A DNA stretch of 64,000 nucleotides from Alloboseaceae bacterium BT-24-1. Lineage in GTDB: Bacteria; Pseudomonadota; Alphaproteobacteria; Rhizobiales; Beijerinckiaceae. Numbering within the stretch: position 1 is the stretch's first letter; each line of letters begins with the position of its first letter. The stretch is taken from contig JAOYTL010000007.1 in NCBI GenBank assembly GCA_025846845.1, positions 248,001 to 312,000 of the forward strand, read 5' to 3'. The position numbers were made by a program, and so were the translations under genes. The notes beneath the pieces are model-generated. The model was not told the DNA's origin. It saw only the letters and a list, made by a program, of their open reading frames with translations, and did not search any database. Below, one piece after another: positions 48,976-57,963 of this stretch.

Positions 48976-51900
48976 TCAATGAAAATCCCGCGATTTCGGT
49001 AGAATCCGGACATTGCGGGGATGGCGTGCTCGCGGGGCCTGCGGATGCTTGAACTCGTCGGCGCGGGTGAGCACGATCTCGGCGCGATGGGTGTCGGACA
49101 GGCTGAGCAAGTCGGCCGAGCGGTCGACGACGCGCTTTGCCATCAGGTGGATCACGCCCTCGGGGCTCTTCTGCACCCTGCCCTCGACGAGGAGCAGCCG
49201 CGCCGCCATGACCTCGCGGCGGAAACGCTCGAAATCGCGGGCCCAAAGCACGACATTGGTGATGTCGGTCTCATCCTCCAGCGTGATGAAGATGGCATTG
49301 CCCTTGCCGGGGCGCTGGCGCACCAGCACGACGCCGGCGACGCTGGCCCAGGTCCCGTCGCGCATGGCTGAAATCTGCTCGCAGCTGGCGATGCGCTCGC
49401 GGGCGAAGCGGGGTCGCAGCAGGCCCATCGGATGGCCCTTCAGCGAGAGCCGCGCCGTCTGGTAGTCAGCGACGACGTGCTCGGCGAGGGGCATAACTGG
49501 CAACGCCGTGGTGCGTTCCGCCCCGAGCTCGCGTGCCTGCGCCGCCTCGAACAATGGCAGCGCCGCGTCATCCGGCAGGCGGCGCACCGCCCAGAGCGCC
49601 TCGCGCCGGTCCAGCCCCATCGAGCGGAAGGCGTCGGCATCGGCGAGCAGGCGCATGGCGCGGGCCGGCAAGCGGGCGCGGCGGGCGAGTTCCTCGACAT
49701 CGCGATAGCCCTCGCCGCGGGCCGCGACGAGGCGCTCGGCCCAATCCTCCTTGAAGCCGTCGAGCTGGCGCAGGCCGAGACGCAGGGCGAAGCGGTTCTT
49801 TTTCTCCCTCCCCCCGCTTGCGGTGGGGAGGGCCGGGGTGGGGGGCAGTTCCGCTTGGCGTGACGACAGGGGACAGAGCTCCGGCTTTCCGGCCCCCCAC
49901 CCTAACCCTCCCCACCGCAAGCGGGGGGAGGGAATCGTGTCCGCCGGTTCACGCAATTCCAGCAGATTGTCCCAGGCGCTGGAATTCACATCGATCGGCC
50001 GTGGCTCGACGCCGCCATTCTCCTGCGCCTCCCTGACGATCTGGGCCGGGGCGTAGAAGCCCATGGGCTGCGAGTTCAGCAGCGCCGCTGCGAAGATCGC
50101 CGGGTGATGGCATTTCAGCCAGGAGGAGACATAGACCAGCTTGGCGAAGGAGGCGGCGTGGCTCTCGGGAAAGCCGTAGCTGCCGAAGCCCTTGATCTGC
50201 TCGAAGCAGCGCTGAGCGAAATCACGCTCATAGCCGCGCCCCACCATGCGCTCGACCATCAGCCCCTCGAAATGGCCGATGGTGCCGACATTGCGGAAGG
50301 TCGCCATCGCCTTGCGCAGGCCGTTGGCCTCGGGGTCGGTGAACTTCGCCGCCGTCATGGCGAGTTGCATCGCCTGCTCCTGGAAGAGCGGCACGCCGAG
50401 GGTACGGTTCAAGACATGATAGAGTTCGTCTTTGTCTCCATGTTCTGGCGACGGTGAGGGGTAACTAACATCCTCAAGCCCAGAACGCCGCTTCAGATAA
50501 GGATGCACCATGTTGCCCTGGATCGGACCGGGGCGGACGATCGCCACCTGAATGACTAGGTCGTAGAATTTATCGGGCTTCAACCGCGGCAGCATGTTGA
50601 TCTGCGCCCGGCTCTCGACCTGAAAGACGCCGATCGACTCGCCTCGCTGCAGCATGGCGTAGGTTTTCCCGTCCTTTTGCGGGACGTCGGCAAGCCCTAG
50701 ATCGATGTTTTCCTTATCGCGCAGCAGGTCGAAGGCCTTGCGGATGCAGGTCAGCATGCCGAGCGCGAGCACATCGACCTTCATCAGGCCGACCGCGTCG
50801 ATATCGTCGCGATCCCATTCGATGAAGGTGCGATCGTCCATTGCGGCATTGCCGATCGGCACCGTCTCGTCGAGGCGCTTGCGCATCAGCACGAAGCCGC
50901 CGACATGCTGCGAGAGATGGCGAGGGAAGCCGAGAAGGCGCACGGCGAAGCGCACCGCCTGCGCGATCACCGGGTTGTCGGGATCGAGTCCGGCCTGGCG
51001 AATCTGGGTGCGGGTGATGTCGGAGCCCCAGCTGCCCCATTGCGTCGAAGCGAGGCGGGCGGTGACGTCCTCGGTCAGCCCCAGCGCCTTGCCGGCCTCG
51101 CGCATGGCGCTGCGCGGCCGGTAATGGATCACAGTCGCGGCGATACCGGCACGCTCGCGGCCGTATTTCTCATAGATCCACTGAATCACCTCCTCGCGCC
51201 GCTCATGCTCGAAATCGACGTCGATATCGGGGGGCTCGCGTCGCTCGGTCGAGATGAAACGTTCGAACAGCACATCGCTCTCGGCCGGGTTCACGGCGGT
51301 GATCCCGAGCACGTAACAGACGGCGGAATTGGCGGCGGAGCCCCGCCCCTGGCAGAGGATGCCCCTGTTCTCGGCGAAGTCGACGATCTGGCGGATGGTG
51401 AGGAAATAACGGGCATAATCGAGCTTGCCGATCAAGGCGAGCTCCTTGGCCAGCAGATCGCGGACCTTCTCCGGCACCCCCTCAGGATAGCGGATTTCAC
51501 CGCGCTTCTGGACGAGGTCTTCGAGCCAGGCTTGAGGGCTCCAGCCGGGTGGAATCGGCTCGTCTGGGTACTCGTATTTCAGTTCCTTGAGATCGAACTC
51601 GATACGGCCGAAGAGATGCTGGATCTCCTCAATCGCCTCGGGCGCCTCCCTGAAGAGCCGGGCCATTTCCTGTGGCGGTTTGAGGTGGCGCTCGGCATTG
51701 GCCTCGAGCAGGCGGCCGGCCTTGTCGATCGTCGTGCCCTCGCGGATGCAGGTCATCAGATCCTGCAGGTCGCGCTGCTCGGGCGCGTCATAGAGTACGT
51801 CGTTGGTCGCGATCAGCGGCGTGCGGGTCGCAGACGCGATACTTCTGAGCCGGGCGAGGCGGCGGCGGTCGTCGCCGCGGCGCGACATGCTGGCGGCGAG

Positions 51901-52476
51901 CCAGACCGCGCCGGGCGCGGCGTCGTCGAGGCGGACAAGGATTTCGGAGAGGCCGTCAAGCCGACGCTCCGGCATCACGATCAACAGGAGATCGCGAGCA
52001 TCGTTCAAGAGATCGTCGAGGGTGAGGATGCACTCGCCCTTGCCGCCGCGCAGATTGCCAGATGTCAGCAGGCGGCAGAGTCGGCCCCAGCCGGCGCGGT
52101 TGGCGGGATAGGCGACGATGTCGGGCGAGCCGTCGGCGAAGACGAGCCGGCTGCCGGTGACGAGCCTGAAGGCCTTCGCCATCGCTCGCATCTGCTCTGC
52201 GGTGAAGGGCAGATCGGCGAAGGCCGGGTTCTCGACCCAGATGTACTCGCCGGGGCTGCCGCCCTCGCGCACCTTCTCCGGAGAGGGCAGGCCGAGCTCG
52301 CGCAGGTCGCGGAGCGCGCTCCAGGCCCGCACCACGCCGGCGACCGTATTGCGGTCGGCGATGCCGAGGCCGGTCTGGCCGAGCAGCAGCGCGGTCATCA
52401 CCAGGTTCGGTCCCGGCGAGGCGCCGCGCAGGAAGGAGAAATTGCTCGCGGCGACGGGCTCGGCGTAAGTCGTCAT
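48976..52476 (-). CDS. dnaE2: Error-prone DNA polymerase DnaE2 with in-frame repeat insertion
   Basis: The protein has 1166 residues, longer than the usual 1,050-1,100. It begins with a PHP domain (NFSFLRGASP), contains the polymerase core (QGRGSAANSAVCYVLGIT, and catalytic aspartates in PDIDVDFEHERR), and ends with a helix-hairpin-helix and OB domain. DnaE2 extends over lesions with ImuA and ImuB during SOS. Two inverted GC-rich repeats at 49804-49934 add about 44 codons (starting SPRLRWGGLGWGAGKP) between EPADT and RFALRLGLRQLDGF, without breaking the frame. Its start overlaps the imuB stop as ATGA. Confidence 0.93.
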   Translation of the reverse strand: MTTYAEPVAASNFSFLRGASPGPNLVMTALLLGQTGLGIADRNTVAGVVRAWSALRDLRELGLPSPEKVREGGSPGEYIWVENPAFADLPFTAEQMRAMAKAFRLVTGSRLVFADGSPDIVAYPANRAGWGRLCRLLTSGNLRGGKGECILTLDDLLNDARDLLLIVMPERRLDGLSEILVRLDDAAPGAVWLAASMSRRGDDRRRLARLRSIASATRTPLIATNDVLYDAPEQRDLQDLMTCIREGTTIDKAGRLLEANAERHLKPPQEMARLFREAPEAIEEIQHLFGRIEFDLKELKYEYPDEPIPPGWSPQAWLEDLVQKRGEIRYPEGVPEKVRDLLAKELALIGKLDYARYFLTIRQIVDFAENRGILCQGRGSAANSAVCYVLGITAVNPAESDVLFERFISTERREPPDIDVDFEHERREEVIQWIYEKYGRERAGIAATVIHYRPRSAMREAGKALGLTEDVTARLASTQWGSWGSDITRTQIRQAGLDPDNPVIAQAVRFAVRLLGFPRHLSQHVGGFVLMRKRLDETVPIGNAAMDDRTFIEWDRDDIDAVGLMKVDVLALGMLTCIRKAFDLLRDKENIDLGLADVPQKDGKTYAMLQRGESIGVFQVESRAQINMLPRLKPDKFYDLVIQVAIVRPGPIQGNMVHPYLKRRSGLEDVSYPSPSPEHGDKDELYHVLNRTLGVPLFQEQAMQLAMTAAKFTDPEANGLRKAMATFRNVGTIGHFEGLMVERMVGRGYERDFAQRCFEQIKGFGSYGFPESHAASFAKLVYVSSWLKCHHPAIFAAALLNSQPMGFYAPAQIVREAQENGGVEPRPIDVNSSAWDNLLELREPADTIPSPRLRWGGLGWGAGKPELCPLSSRQAELPPTPALPTASGGREKKNRFALRLGLRQLDGFKEDWAERLVAARGEGYRDVEELARRARLPARAMRLLADADAFRSMGLDRREALWAVRRLPDDAALPLFEAAQARELGAERTTALPVMPLAEHVVADYQTARLSLKGHPMGLLRPRFARERIASCEQISAMRDGTWASVAGVVLVRQRPGKGNAIFITLEDETDITNVVLWARDFERFRREVMAARLLLVEGRVQKSPEGVIHLMAKRVVDRSADLLSLSDTHRAEIVLTRADEFKHPQAPRARHPRNVRILPKSRDFH
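49804..49934. repeat. Inverted pair of GC-rich palindromic repeats inside dnaE2
   Basis: The arm 49804-49847 (CTCCCTCCCCCCGCTTGCGG and on) and the arm 49891-49934 are inverted copies with 43 nt between. They belong to the same family as the repeats around the DUF559 gene at 31561 and 32025. The whole insert keeps the dnaE2 frame open. Confidence 0.85.
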
Positions 52477-54008
52477 GCGAACAGCCCGTGCAGATACCAG
52501 CGCGGCGCCGTCGTCTCGCGGCCATAGAGGCCAGCGCGGAAGAGCCAGAAGCGGCGCCCCTGCGCATCTTCGACGCGGTAATAGTCGCGGGTGTGCTCGC
52601 TAGGCCCGTCGCGCCACCAGTCCGGCGCGATCCGCTCCGGCCCCTCGGCTCGGGCAATCTCGTGCAGCACGCGCCGCCAGCGGAAGCGCAAGGGCGGGCC
52701 GTCGGGCACCTCAGCCAAAGTCTCGACCGGCTGTGGTGGTTCGAAGAGCTGGAGCGGGCGGGCCGGCGGCTCGTCCGGCTGCGAGATGAGCCAGGGTGCC
52801 GCGTCCACCTTGCCGGACGCGGCCGGAACCAGCGCAGCCTCGCGCTCAGGCTGATGACTGTCCTGCGCGACGAAGCGCAGCACGCGCTCGCGGCCGAAGC
52901 GGGCGACTAGCCGGTCGACCAGATCGGCGACCGCCTCCTCCTCGACGGCACGCCCGTCGAGGCTCGCCTGCGGCGTGCCGAGCGGCTCGCAGACCAGCAC
53001 CCCGAGCCGGATCGCGTCGAAGCCGAAGCCGGGATCGAGCGGGTCGGCCAGGCTGTCGATGCGCTCGCGATAGAGCCGCAGGATCGCGGCCGTGTCGCGC
53101 GACGGCCGGCCGGTCTCCAGCGCCAGCCGGCGCACGGCGCCGTCGCTGCGGAAGAAGCTGATCTCGAAGGCGCGCCCGCCCTCGCCGCGGGCCTCGAGCA
53201 GGCGGCCTGCTTCGCCGAGCAGGCGGGCGACGATCGCCTCGAGCCCGTCGGTATCCTGGAGCGGATCGGGGAAATGCCGCTCGACCACGCAATCGGGCGG
53301 CGGCCGCACGGGCGTGATGCGGGCATCCTCACGGCCGAGGATGCGGCGCAGCTTCGTGACGAGCGCCTCGCCGAAGCGGGCGGCGAGCGTGTGCGAGGGC
53401 CGCCCAGTGAGATCGCCCAGCGTCTTCAGCCCGGCGCGCGACAGGGCGATCACCGTCTCGGAGGAAGCCTCCAGCGCCGCCACCGGCAGCGACAGCGTCC
53501 GTCGCTCGTCCTCGCCCGGACGGGAGACGGCGCAGTCGCCGAAACGGCAGAGGGCACGGGCCGCCTGCGGCGTGCCGGCGATACTGGCGAAGAGGGTCAG
53601 ACCGAGCCGGCGCATACCGAGGCCGAGCCGCTGGCGCAGGGCCACCTCGCCGCCGAAGAGATGAGCGCAGCCGGTGATGTCGAGCACCAGCCCATGCGGC
53701 GGATCGAGTGCGACGAGCGGGGTGAAGCGGTCGCAGAGCGCGGCGAGCCATTCGATCAGGCGCTGGTCGGCGGCGGGATCGGCCTCGACCACCGTCAGCT
53801 CGGGTATGCGGGCGCGGGCATCGGCCAGCGTCAGCCCGCGCGTCAGGCCGAGCGCGACGGCTTGGCTGTCGCAATCGGCGAGACGGAGCGCGCCGCGATC
53901 CTTCTCGACCAGGACGAGCGGGCGTTCATCCGGCCCGGCGGAGCCCCGCCGGCGCAGGCGCTCGCTCGCCAGATAGGGAAACCAGAGGGCGAGATAGCGG
54001 CGCTGCAT
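52473..54008 (-). CDS. imuB: Y-family polymerase-like protein ImuB
   Basis: The protein has 511 residues from ATG 54008 (MQRRYLALWFPYLASERLRR). It has the Y-family fold without the full catalytic acidic set, as is known for ImuB, which acts as an adaptor linking the beta clamp, ImuA and DnaE2. Features include LVLDITGCAHLFGGE, SIAGTPQAARALCRFGDC and a helix-hairpin-helix near LKTLGDLTG. It overlaps imuA by 83 nt and dnaE2 by 4 nt. Confidence 0.92.
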   Translation of the reverse strand: MQRRYLALWFPYLASERLRRRGSAGPDERPLVLVEKDRGALRLADCDSQAVALGLTRGLTLADARARIPELTVVEADPAADQRLIEWLAALCDRFTPLVALDPPHGLVLDITGCAHLFGGEVALRQRLGLGMRRLGLTLFASIAGTPQAARALCRFGDCAVSRPGEDERRTLSLPVAALEASSETVIALSRAGLKTLGDLTGRPSHTLAARFGEALVTKLRRILGREDARITPVRPPPDCVVERHFPDPLQDTDGLEAIVARLLGEAGRLLEARGEGGRAFEISFFRSDGAVRRLALETGRPSRDTAAILRLYRERIDSLADPLDPGFGFDAIRLGVLVCEPLGTPQASLDGRAVEEEAVADLVDRLVARFGRERVLRFVAQDSHQPEREAALVPAASGKVDAAPWLISQPDEPPARPLQLFEPPQPVETLAEVPDGPPLRFRWRRVLHEIARAEGPERIAPDWWRDGPSEHTRDYYRVEDAQGRRFWLFRAGLYGRETTAPRWYLHGLFA

Positions 54009-54744
54009 CCCTTTTGCCTCCCTCGCTCCCGATCCTGTCCCGGAAAGATCGTTCGTCACGGTTCCACTCCACACGCCACTCACGCTCACCAAGGCCGCCG
54101 CGGTGGCGCAGCAGCCGTAACCCGAAGGCTGGGTCGCCCGGCGCCTCCGCCTCCCGCGCTCGCGACGGCAAAGCGCGCACCTGCCAGCGCGTGCTGGCGG
54201 CGCTGGGCTGCGGCTCAGCGGCCACCCGCAACAGCAGGGTCAGGACGCCGGAGGCTTCCGCCGCCAGCGCGAGGCGGCGGCTGGCGGTCAGGTCGAACTG
54301 GCGCGGCGCGCCCCAGGGCTCGATCAGCGTCGCTCCGAGCGCGGCGCAGCGCGCCGCTTCCGCCCCTGCCCGCAATGCCCCCTCGCCATCCCGGACCCTG
54401 ACCAGCAGGATTTGCGAGGGATCGAGCCCGAGCTCAGCTAGGCCCGGCGGGTGCAGGCGCCCGGCCTCGGCGTCGAGGAAATCCTGCCGGACCCAGAGCA
54501 GAGGCCGCGATCCGGCGGCGCGCAGCGCCAGGGCCGCGGCGAAGCCGGTAGCGGCAGGAAGGTCGGCACCGGCCGAGGCATAGACCTCATGCAAAGCGGC
54601 GCGCGCAATCCCACCCCCCAGCGGCTCGTCCAGGGAGGGCGTCCCGAAGGCGATGCGCTCCACCGGCGAAAGCTCGCGCGCCAGCCCCGCAAGAGCGAGG
54701 TTCTGCCGCAGGGCAGCCAGGGATCGGGTGGGTGCATCGGCCAT
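53926..54744 (-). CDS. imuA: SOS mutagenesis protein ImuA
   Basis: The protein has 272 residues of a RecA-like, degenerate ATPase fold: FGTPSLDEPLGGGIARAALH near 33-52, LLWVRQDFLDAEAGRLHPPG and PSQILLVRV. ImuA is the first gene of the SOS-induced mutasome cassette. The LexA box at 54755-54769 lies 11 nt upstream. The C-terminal 27 residues overlap imuB. Confidence 0.92.
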   Translation of the reverse strand: MADAPTRSLAALRQNLALAGLARELSPVERIAFGTPSLDEPLGGGIARAALHEVYASAGADLPAATGFAAALALRAAGSRPLLWVRQDFLDAEAGRLHPPGLAELGLDPSQILLVRVRDGEGALRAGAEAARCAALGATLIEPWGAPRQFDLTASRRLALAAEASGVLTLLLRVAAEPQPSAASTRWQVRALPSRAREAEAPGDPAFGLRLLRHRGGLGEREWRVEWNRDERSFRDRIGSEGGKRDAAPLSRPLVSLSGERAPAPAGLRRAG

Positions 54745-54754
54745 TGGAGCGTAT

Positions 54755-54769
54755 GTTCACTTTTTGTTC
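54755..54769 (-). promoter_or_regulatory. Alphaproteobacterial LexA box
   Basis: The plus strand reads GTTC-ACTTTTT-GTTC, the GTTC-N7-GTTC direct repeat bound by alphaproteobacterial LexA, only 11 nt from the imuA start. It predicts SOS control of imuA-imuB-dnaE2. Confidence 0.9.
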
Positions 54770-54918
54770 CATGCATAAAGCGACTCCAAACCGCTCCGGA
54801 GTCAAGCCCGCATCTGCTCGCGCTTGCCTGCGGGCGCCTCGCTGCTGTCATATCAGGGCAAATCGGATTGCTTATCAGCTGCGTGCCGCCCTCCCCGCGG
54901 CCTCGCCTGGAGACCGCC

Positions 54919-55920
54919 ATGAGCTCGGGACTGTTCGCCCTTCTCGACGACGTCGCAGCCCTGGCCAAGGTCGCCGCGGCCGCGCTCGACGATGCCGCGG
55001 CGCAAGCGACCAAGGCCGGCGCCAAGGCGGCCGGCATCGTCATCGACGATGCGGCGGTGACGCCGCGCTATGCCGTCGGCTTCGCGGCGGAGCGCGAATT
55101 GCCGATCATCGGGAAGATCGCGCTCGGCTCGCTGAAGAACAAGCTGCTCTTCCTCTTGCCGGCGGCGCTGGTGCTCAGCCTCGTCGCGCCCTGGGCGATC
55201 ACGCCGCTCTTGATGGCGGGCGGTGCCTATCTCTGCTTCGAAGGCTTCGAGAAGGTCTATGAGCTCGTCGTGCCGCATGCGCATCATGACGAGATCATCG
55301 GCGAGGGCGGTACCGACATCCTCGACGCCAAGCAGCTCGAGGAGCAGAAGATCGCCGGCGCGATCAAGACCGATTTCATCCTCTCGGCCGAAATCATGGC
55401 GATCACGCTCGCCGGCGTCACGGCCTCTTCCTTCTGGATGCAGGCGCTGGTGCTTGCCGTGGTCGGGCTCGGCATGACCGTGCTGGTCTATGGCGTCGTC
55501 GCCCTGATCGTGAAGGCCGACGATGCCGGCGTCGCGCTGTCGCGCAGCGGCATCCTGCCGATCCGGCTGCTGGGGCGCGGCCTCGTCACCGGCATGCCGC
55601 CCTTCCTCAAGGTGCTGAGCGCGGTCGGCACGGCGGCGATGCTCTGGGTCGGCGGCGGCATCATCATCCACGGCCTTGCCGGCTACGGGCTCGCCGGGAT
55701 CGAGCATGTCATCCATGACGCCGCCGTCGCGGTCGGAGGCGCCTGGCCGGCGCTCACAGGAGTGCTCGAATGGCTGACGACCGCTGCCGCCTCGGCCGTG
55801 TTCGGGCTCGTCGTCGGCGGGCTCTGCCTCGTCGGCATGCATTTCATCGTCGAGCCGATACTGAAGGCCCGGCGCGGCAGTGGCGCCAAGGCGGCAGCAG
55901 CCGAGACGCAGCAGCACTAA
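54919..55920 (+). CDS. DUF808 membrane protein (YedI family)
   Basis: The protein has 333 residues from ATG 54919. The N-terminal signature SGLFALLDDVAALAKVAAAA then DDAAAQATKAGAKAAG is typical. About six membrane segments follow, with the motif YLCFEGFEKVYE between the first two pairs. Function unknown. It is divergent from imuA. Confidence 0.88.
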   Translation: MSSGLFALLDDVAALAKVAAAALDDAAAQATKAGAKAAGIVIDDAAVTPRYAVGFAAERELPIIGKIALGSLKNKLLFLLPAALVLSLVAPWAITPLLMAGGAYLCFEGFEKVYELVVPHAHHDEIIGEGGTDILDAKQLEEQKIAGAIKTDFILSAEIMAITLAGVTASSFWMQALVLAVVGLGMTVLVYGVVALIVKADDAGVALSRSGILPIRLLGRGLVTGMPPFLKVLSAVGTAAMLWVGGGIIIHGLAGYGLAGIEHVIHDAAVAVGGAWPALTGVLEWLTTAAASAVFGLVVGGLCLVGMHFIVEPILKARRGSGAKAAAAETQQH

Positions 55921-55988
55921 TTCCGCTTCCGCGCCCTTCTCCGTATACGACCGGACGCTCGCCCCTGCCTGCGACCCCAGGACTCGAC

Positions 55989-57086
55989 ATGCCCAGCCAG
56001 CTCTTCCAGCCCTTCGATCTCGGCGGCCTTCATCTGGCGAACCGGGTCGTGATCGCGCCGATGTGCCAGTATTCGGCTGACGACGGCTCGGCGACCGACT
56101 GGCACCTGATCCATCTTGGAAACCTTGCTCTGTCGGGTGCCGGGCTCCTGATCATCGAGGCGACCGCAGTCGAGGCGGACGGGCGGATCAGCCCTGACGA
56201 TCTCGGCCTGTGGAGCGATGCGAACGAGGCGGCGCTGGCGCGCGTGCTCGATGCGGTCCGTCGCCATTCCGACATGCCGATCGGCATCCAGCTCGGTCAT
56301 GCCGGCCGCAAGGCCTCGGTCCACTCCCCCTGGACCGGCGGCGGCCAGCGCCCGCTCGACGATCGTGGCTGGCAGACGCTCGCACCCTCAGCACTGCCGA
56401 TACAGCCCACGGATCGGCCGCCGCTGCCGCTCGACGCAGCCGGGCTGAAGCGGGTCCGCGAGGCCTTCGTCGCGACGGCGCGCCGGGCGGTGCGGCTCGG
56501 CCTGCAGGCGATCGAGCTGCATTGCGCCCATGGCTACCTGCTGCACCAGTTCCTGTCGCCGCTGTCGAACCAGCGCGACGATGCCTATGGCGGCTCGCTG
56601 GAGAACCGCATGCGCTTCCCGCTAGAGGTCTTCGACGCGGTGCGCGAGGCGGTTCCGGCCGCGATCCCGGTCGGCGTGCGCGTCTCCGGGACCGATTGGG
56701 TCGAGGGCGGCTGGGACATCGAGCAGACCCTCGCCTTCTGCGAGGCGTTGAAGGCGCGCGGCGTCAGCTTCATCCATGTCTCCAGCGGCGGGGTCTCGGC
56801 CGCGCAGAAGATCGCGCTTTCACCCGGCTACCAGGTGCCGCTGGCCCGGGCAGTGAAGGCGGCGACGGGGCTGCCGACCATCGCCGTCGGCCTCATCACC
56901 GACTACGAGCATGCCGAGGCGGTGGTCGCCGGCGGCGATGCCGACATGGTCGCGCTCGCCCGCGGTATTCTCTACGAGCCGCGCTGGCCCTGGCATGCCG
57001 CCGCCCACCTCGGCGCCAGCATCAAGGCGCCGAAGCAATATCTGCGCTCGCAGCCGAGCCGGTTCCGGACACTGTTCGAGAGTTGA
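55989..57086 (+). CDS. Old Yellow Enzyme family NADH:flavin oxidoreductase (YqjM class)
   Basis: The protein has 365 residues from ATG 55989. It is an FMN-binding TIM barrel with the class III signature APMCQYSADDG near 23-33, GIQLGHAGRKAS near 98-109, ELHCAHGYLLHQFLSP and YGGSLENRMRFPLEV. Such enzymes reduce activated alkenes with NAD(P)H. The physiological substrate is unknown. Confidence 0.92.
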   Translation: MPSQLFQPFDLGGLHLANRVVIAPMCQYSADDGSATDWHLIHLGNLALSGAGLLIIEATAVEADGRISPDDLGLWSDANEAALARVLDAVRRHSDMPIGIQLGHAGRKASVHSPWTGGGQRPLDDRGWQTLAPSALPIQPTDRPPLPLDAAGLKRVREAFVATARRAVRLGLQAIELHCAHGYLLHQFLSPLSNQRDDAYGGSLENRMRFPLEVFDAVREAVPAAIPVGVRVSGTDWVEGGWDIEQTLAFCEALKARGVSFIHVSSGGVSAAQKIALSPGYQVPLARAVKAATGLPTIAVGLITDYEHAEAVVAGGDADMVALARGILYEPRWPWHAAAHLGASIKAPKQYLRSQPSRFRTLFES

Positions 57087-57097
57087 GGAGGGGCTCC

Positions 57098-57305
57098 GTC
57101 ATTCCGGGGCTTCGCGCAGCGAAGAGCCCGGAACCCATGGACACGACGCCGTTCCAGTTCGTCATGCTCGCCCTTGTGGCGAGCATCCACGTCTTGAACA
57201 CGACCTTCAACCAGCGAAGGCGTGGATGGTCGGGACAAGCCCGACCATGACGGAGACGGCAGCGTTCATGGATTCCGGGCTCGGCCCTGCGGGCCGCCCC
57301 GGAAA
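57098..57305. repeat. Nested intergenic palindromic repeats
   Basis: An outer pair (57098-57140, GTCATTCCGGGGCTTCG and on; and 57268-57305, ending GCCGCCCCGGAA) surrounds an inner 91-bp element (57161-57251) that starts GTCATGCTCGCC and ends CCCGACCATGAC. The inner element recurs at 63505-63595. No gene is present between 57087 and 57329. Confidence 0.75.
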
Positions 57306-57329
57306 GACGGCGTGTTTCCGGGCAGCCGC

Positions 57330-57638
57330 TCAGTCGCCCGGCTGCGCCCCGTCATAGCCGCCGATGATAACGAGATCGACCGCGCCCACCTTGGCGAGAT
57401 GCTGCACCGCCGCCTGGTATTCCGGCGATTCGTAGCAGGCGCGCGCCGTCTCGATGTCCTTGAACTCGATGACGACGTTGTGCTTGCGGCCCTCGCCGCG
57501 GGCGAGCTTGTACTCGCCGCCACGGACGAGGAACTTGCCGCCGTATTTGGCGAAGGCGATGGCGTTGAGCGAACGGTAGGTCGCGTATTCCGACTCGTTC
57601 TGCACGTCGAGGCGAGCGATCCAGTAGCCTTTCGCCAT
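57330..57638 (-). CDS. DUF1330 protein (second of a tandem pair)
   Basis: The protein has 102 residues from ATG 57638. MAKGYWIARLDV, FAKYGGKFLVRGG and VVIEFKD are the family pattern of this dimeric ferredoxin-like fold. It starts 2 nt after the stop of the related gene 57641-57928, so the two arose by tandem duplication and are co-transcribed. Function unknown. Confidence 0.85.
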   Translation of the reverse strand: MAKGYWIARLDVQNESEYATYRSLNAIAFAKYGGKFLVRGGEYKLARGEGRKHNVVIEFKDIETARACYESPEYQAAVQHLAKVGAVDLVIIGGYDGAQPGD

Positions 57639-57640
57639 GG

Positions 57641-57928
57641 TCACACGCCCTCGACCGCGACGAGGTCGATCTCGCCGGCGCCCTCGCGCAGCTTGCGCGC
57701 CTCGGCATATTCGGCCGAGAGCAGATAAGCCTTCGCCGTGGCGTAGTCGGGAAATTCGAGAATGACGTTGCGGGCCCGGCCCTCGCCCTCGCCGACCGTC
57801 ATCTGGCCGCCGCGCACCAGAGGCGTGCCGCCATATTGCTTGATCGCCTCGGACGCCTTCGCGGCATAGGCCGCCCATTGCGTCGCATTGGTCACCTTGG
57901 CGCGACCGATCACATATCCCTTGGGCAT
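57641..57928 (-). CDS. DUF1330 protein (first of a tandem pair)
   Basis: The protein has 95 residues. MPKGYVIGRAKV, IKQYGGTPLVRGGQM and VILEFPDYATAKAYLLS match DUF1330. About 45 percent identity with the next gene by eye. Function unknown. Confidence 0.85.
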   Translation of the reverse strand: MPKGYVIGRAKVTNATQWAAYAAKASEAIKQYGGTPLVRGGQMTVGEGEGRARNVILEFPDYATAKAYLLSAEYAEARKLREGAGEIDLVAVEGV

Positions 57929-57963
57929 TGCCGTATCCGTATCCGGAGGAAAGGAGCGGCAGA

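Noticed and set aside
52488..54401. Long plus-strand frames opposite imuB and imuA
   Set aside because: They are shadows of the imu cassette with Arg/Ala/Gly-rich composition and no ribosome sites.
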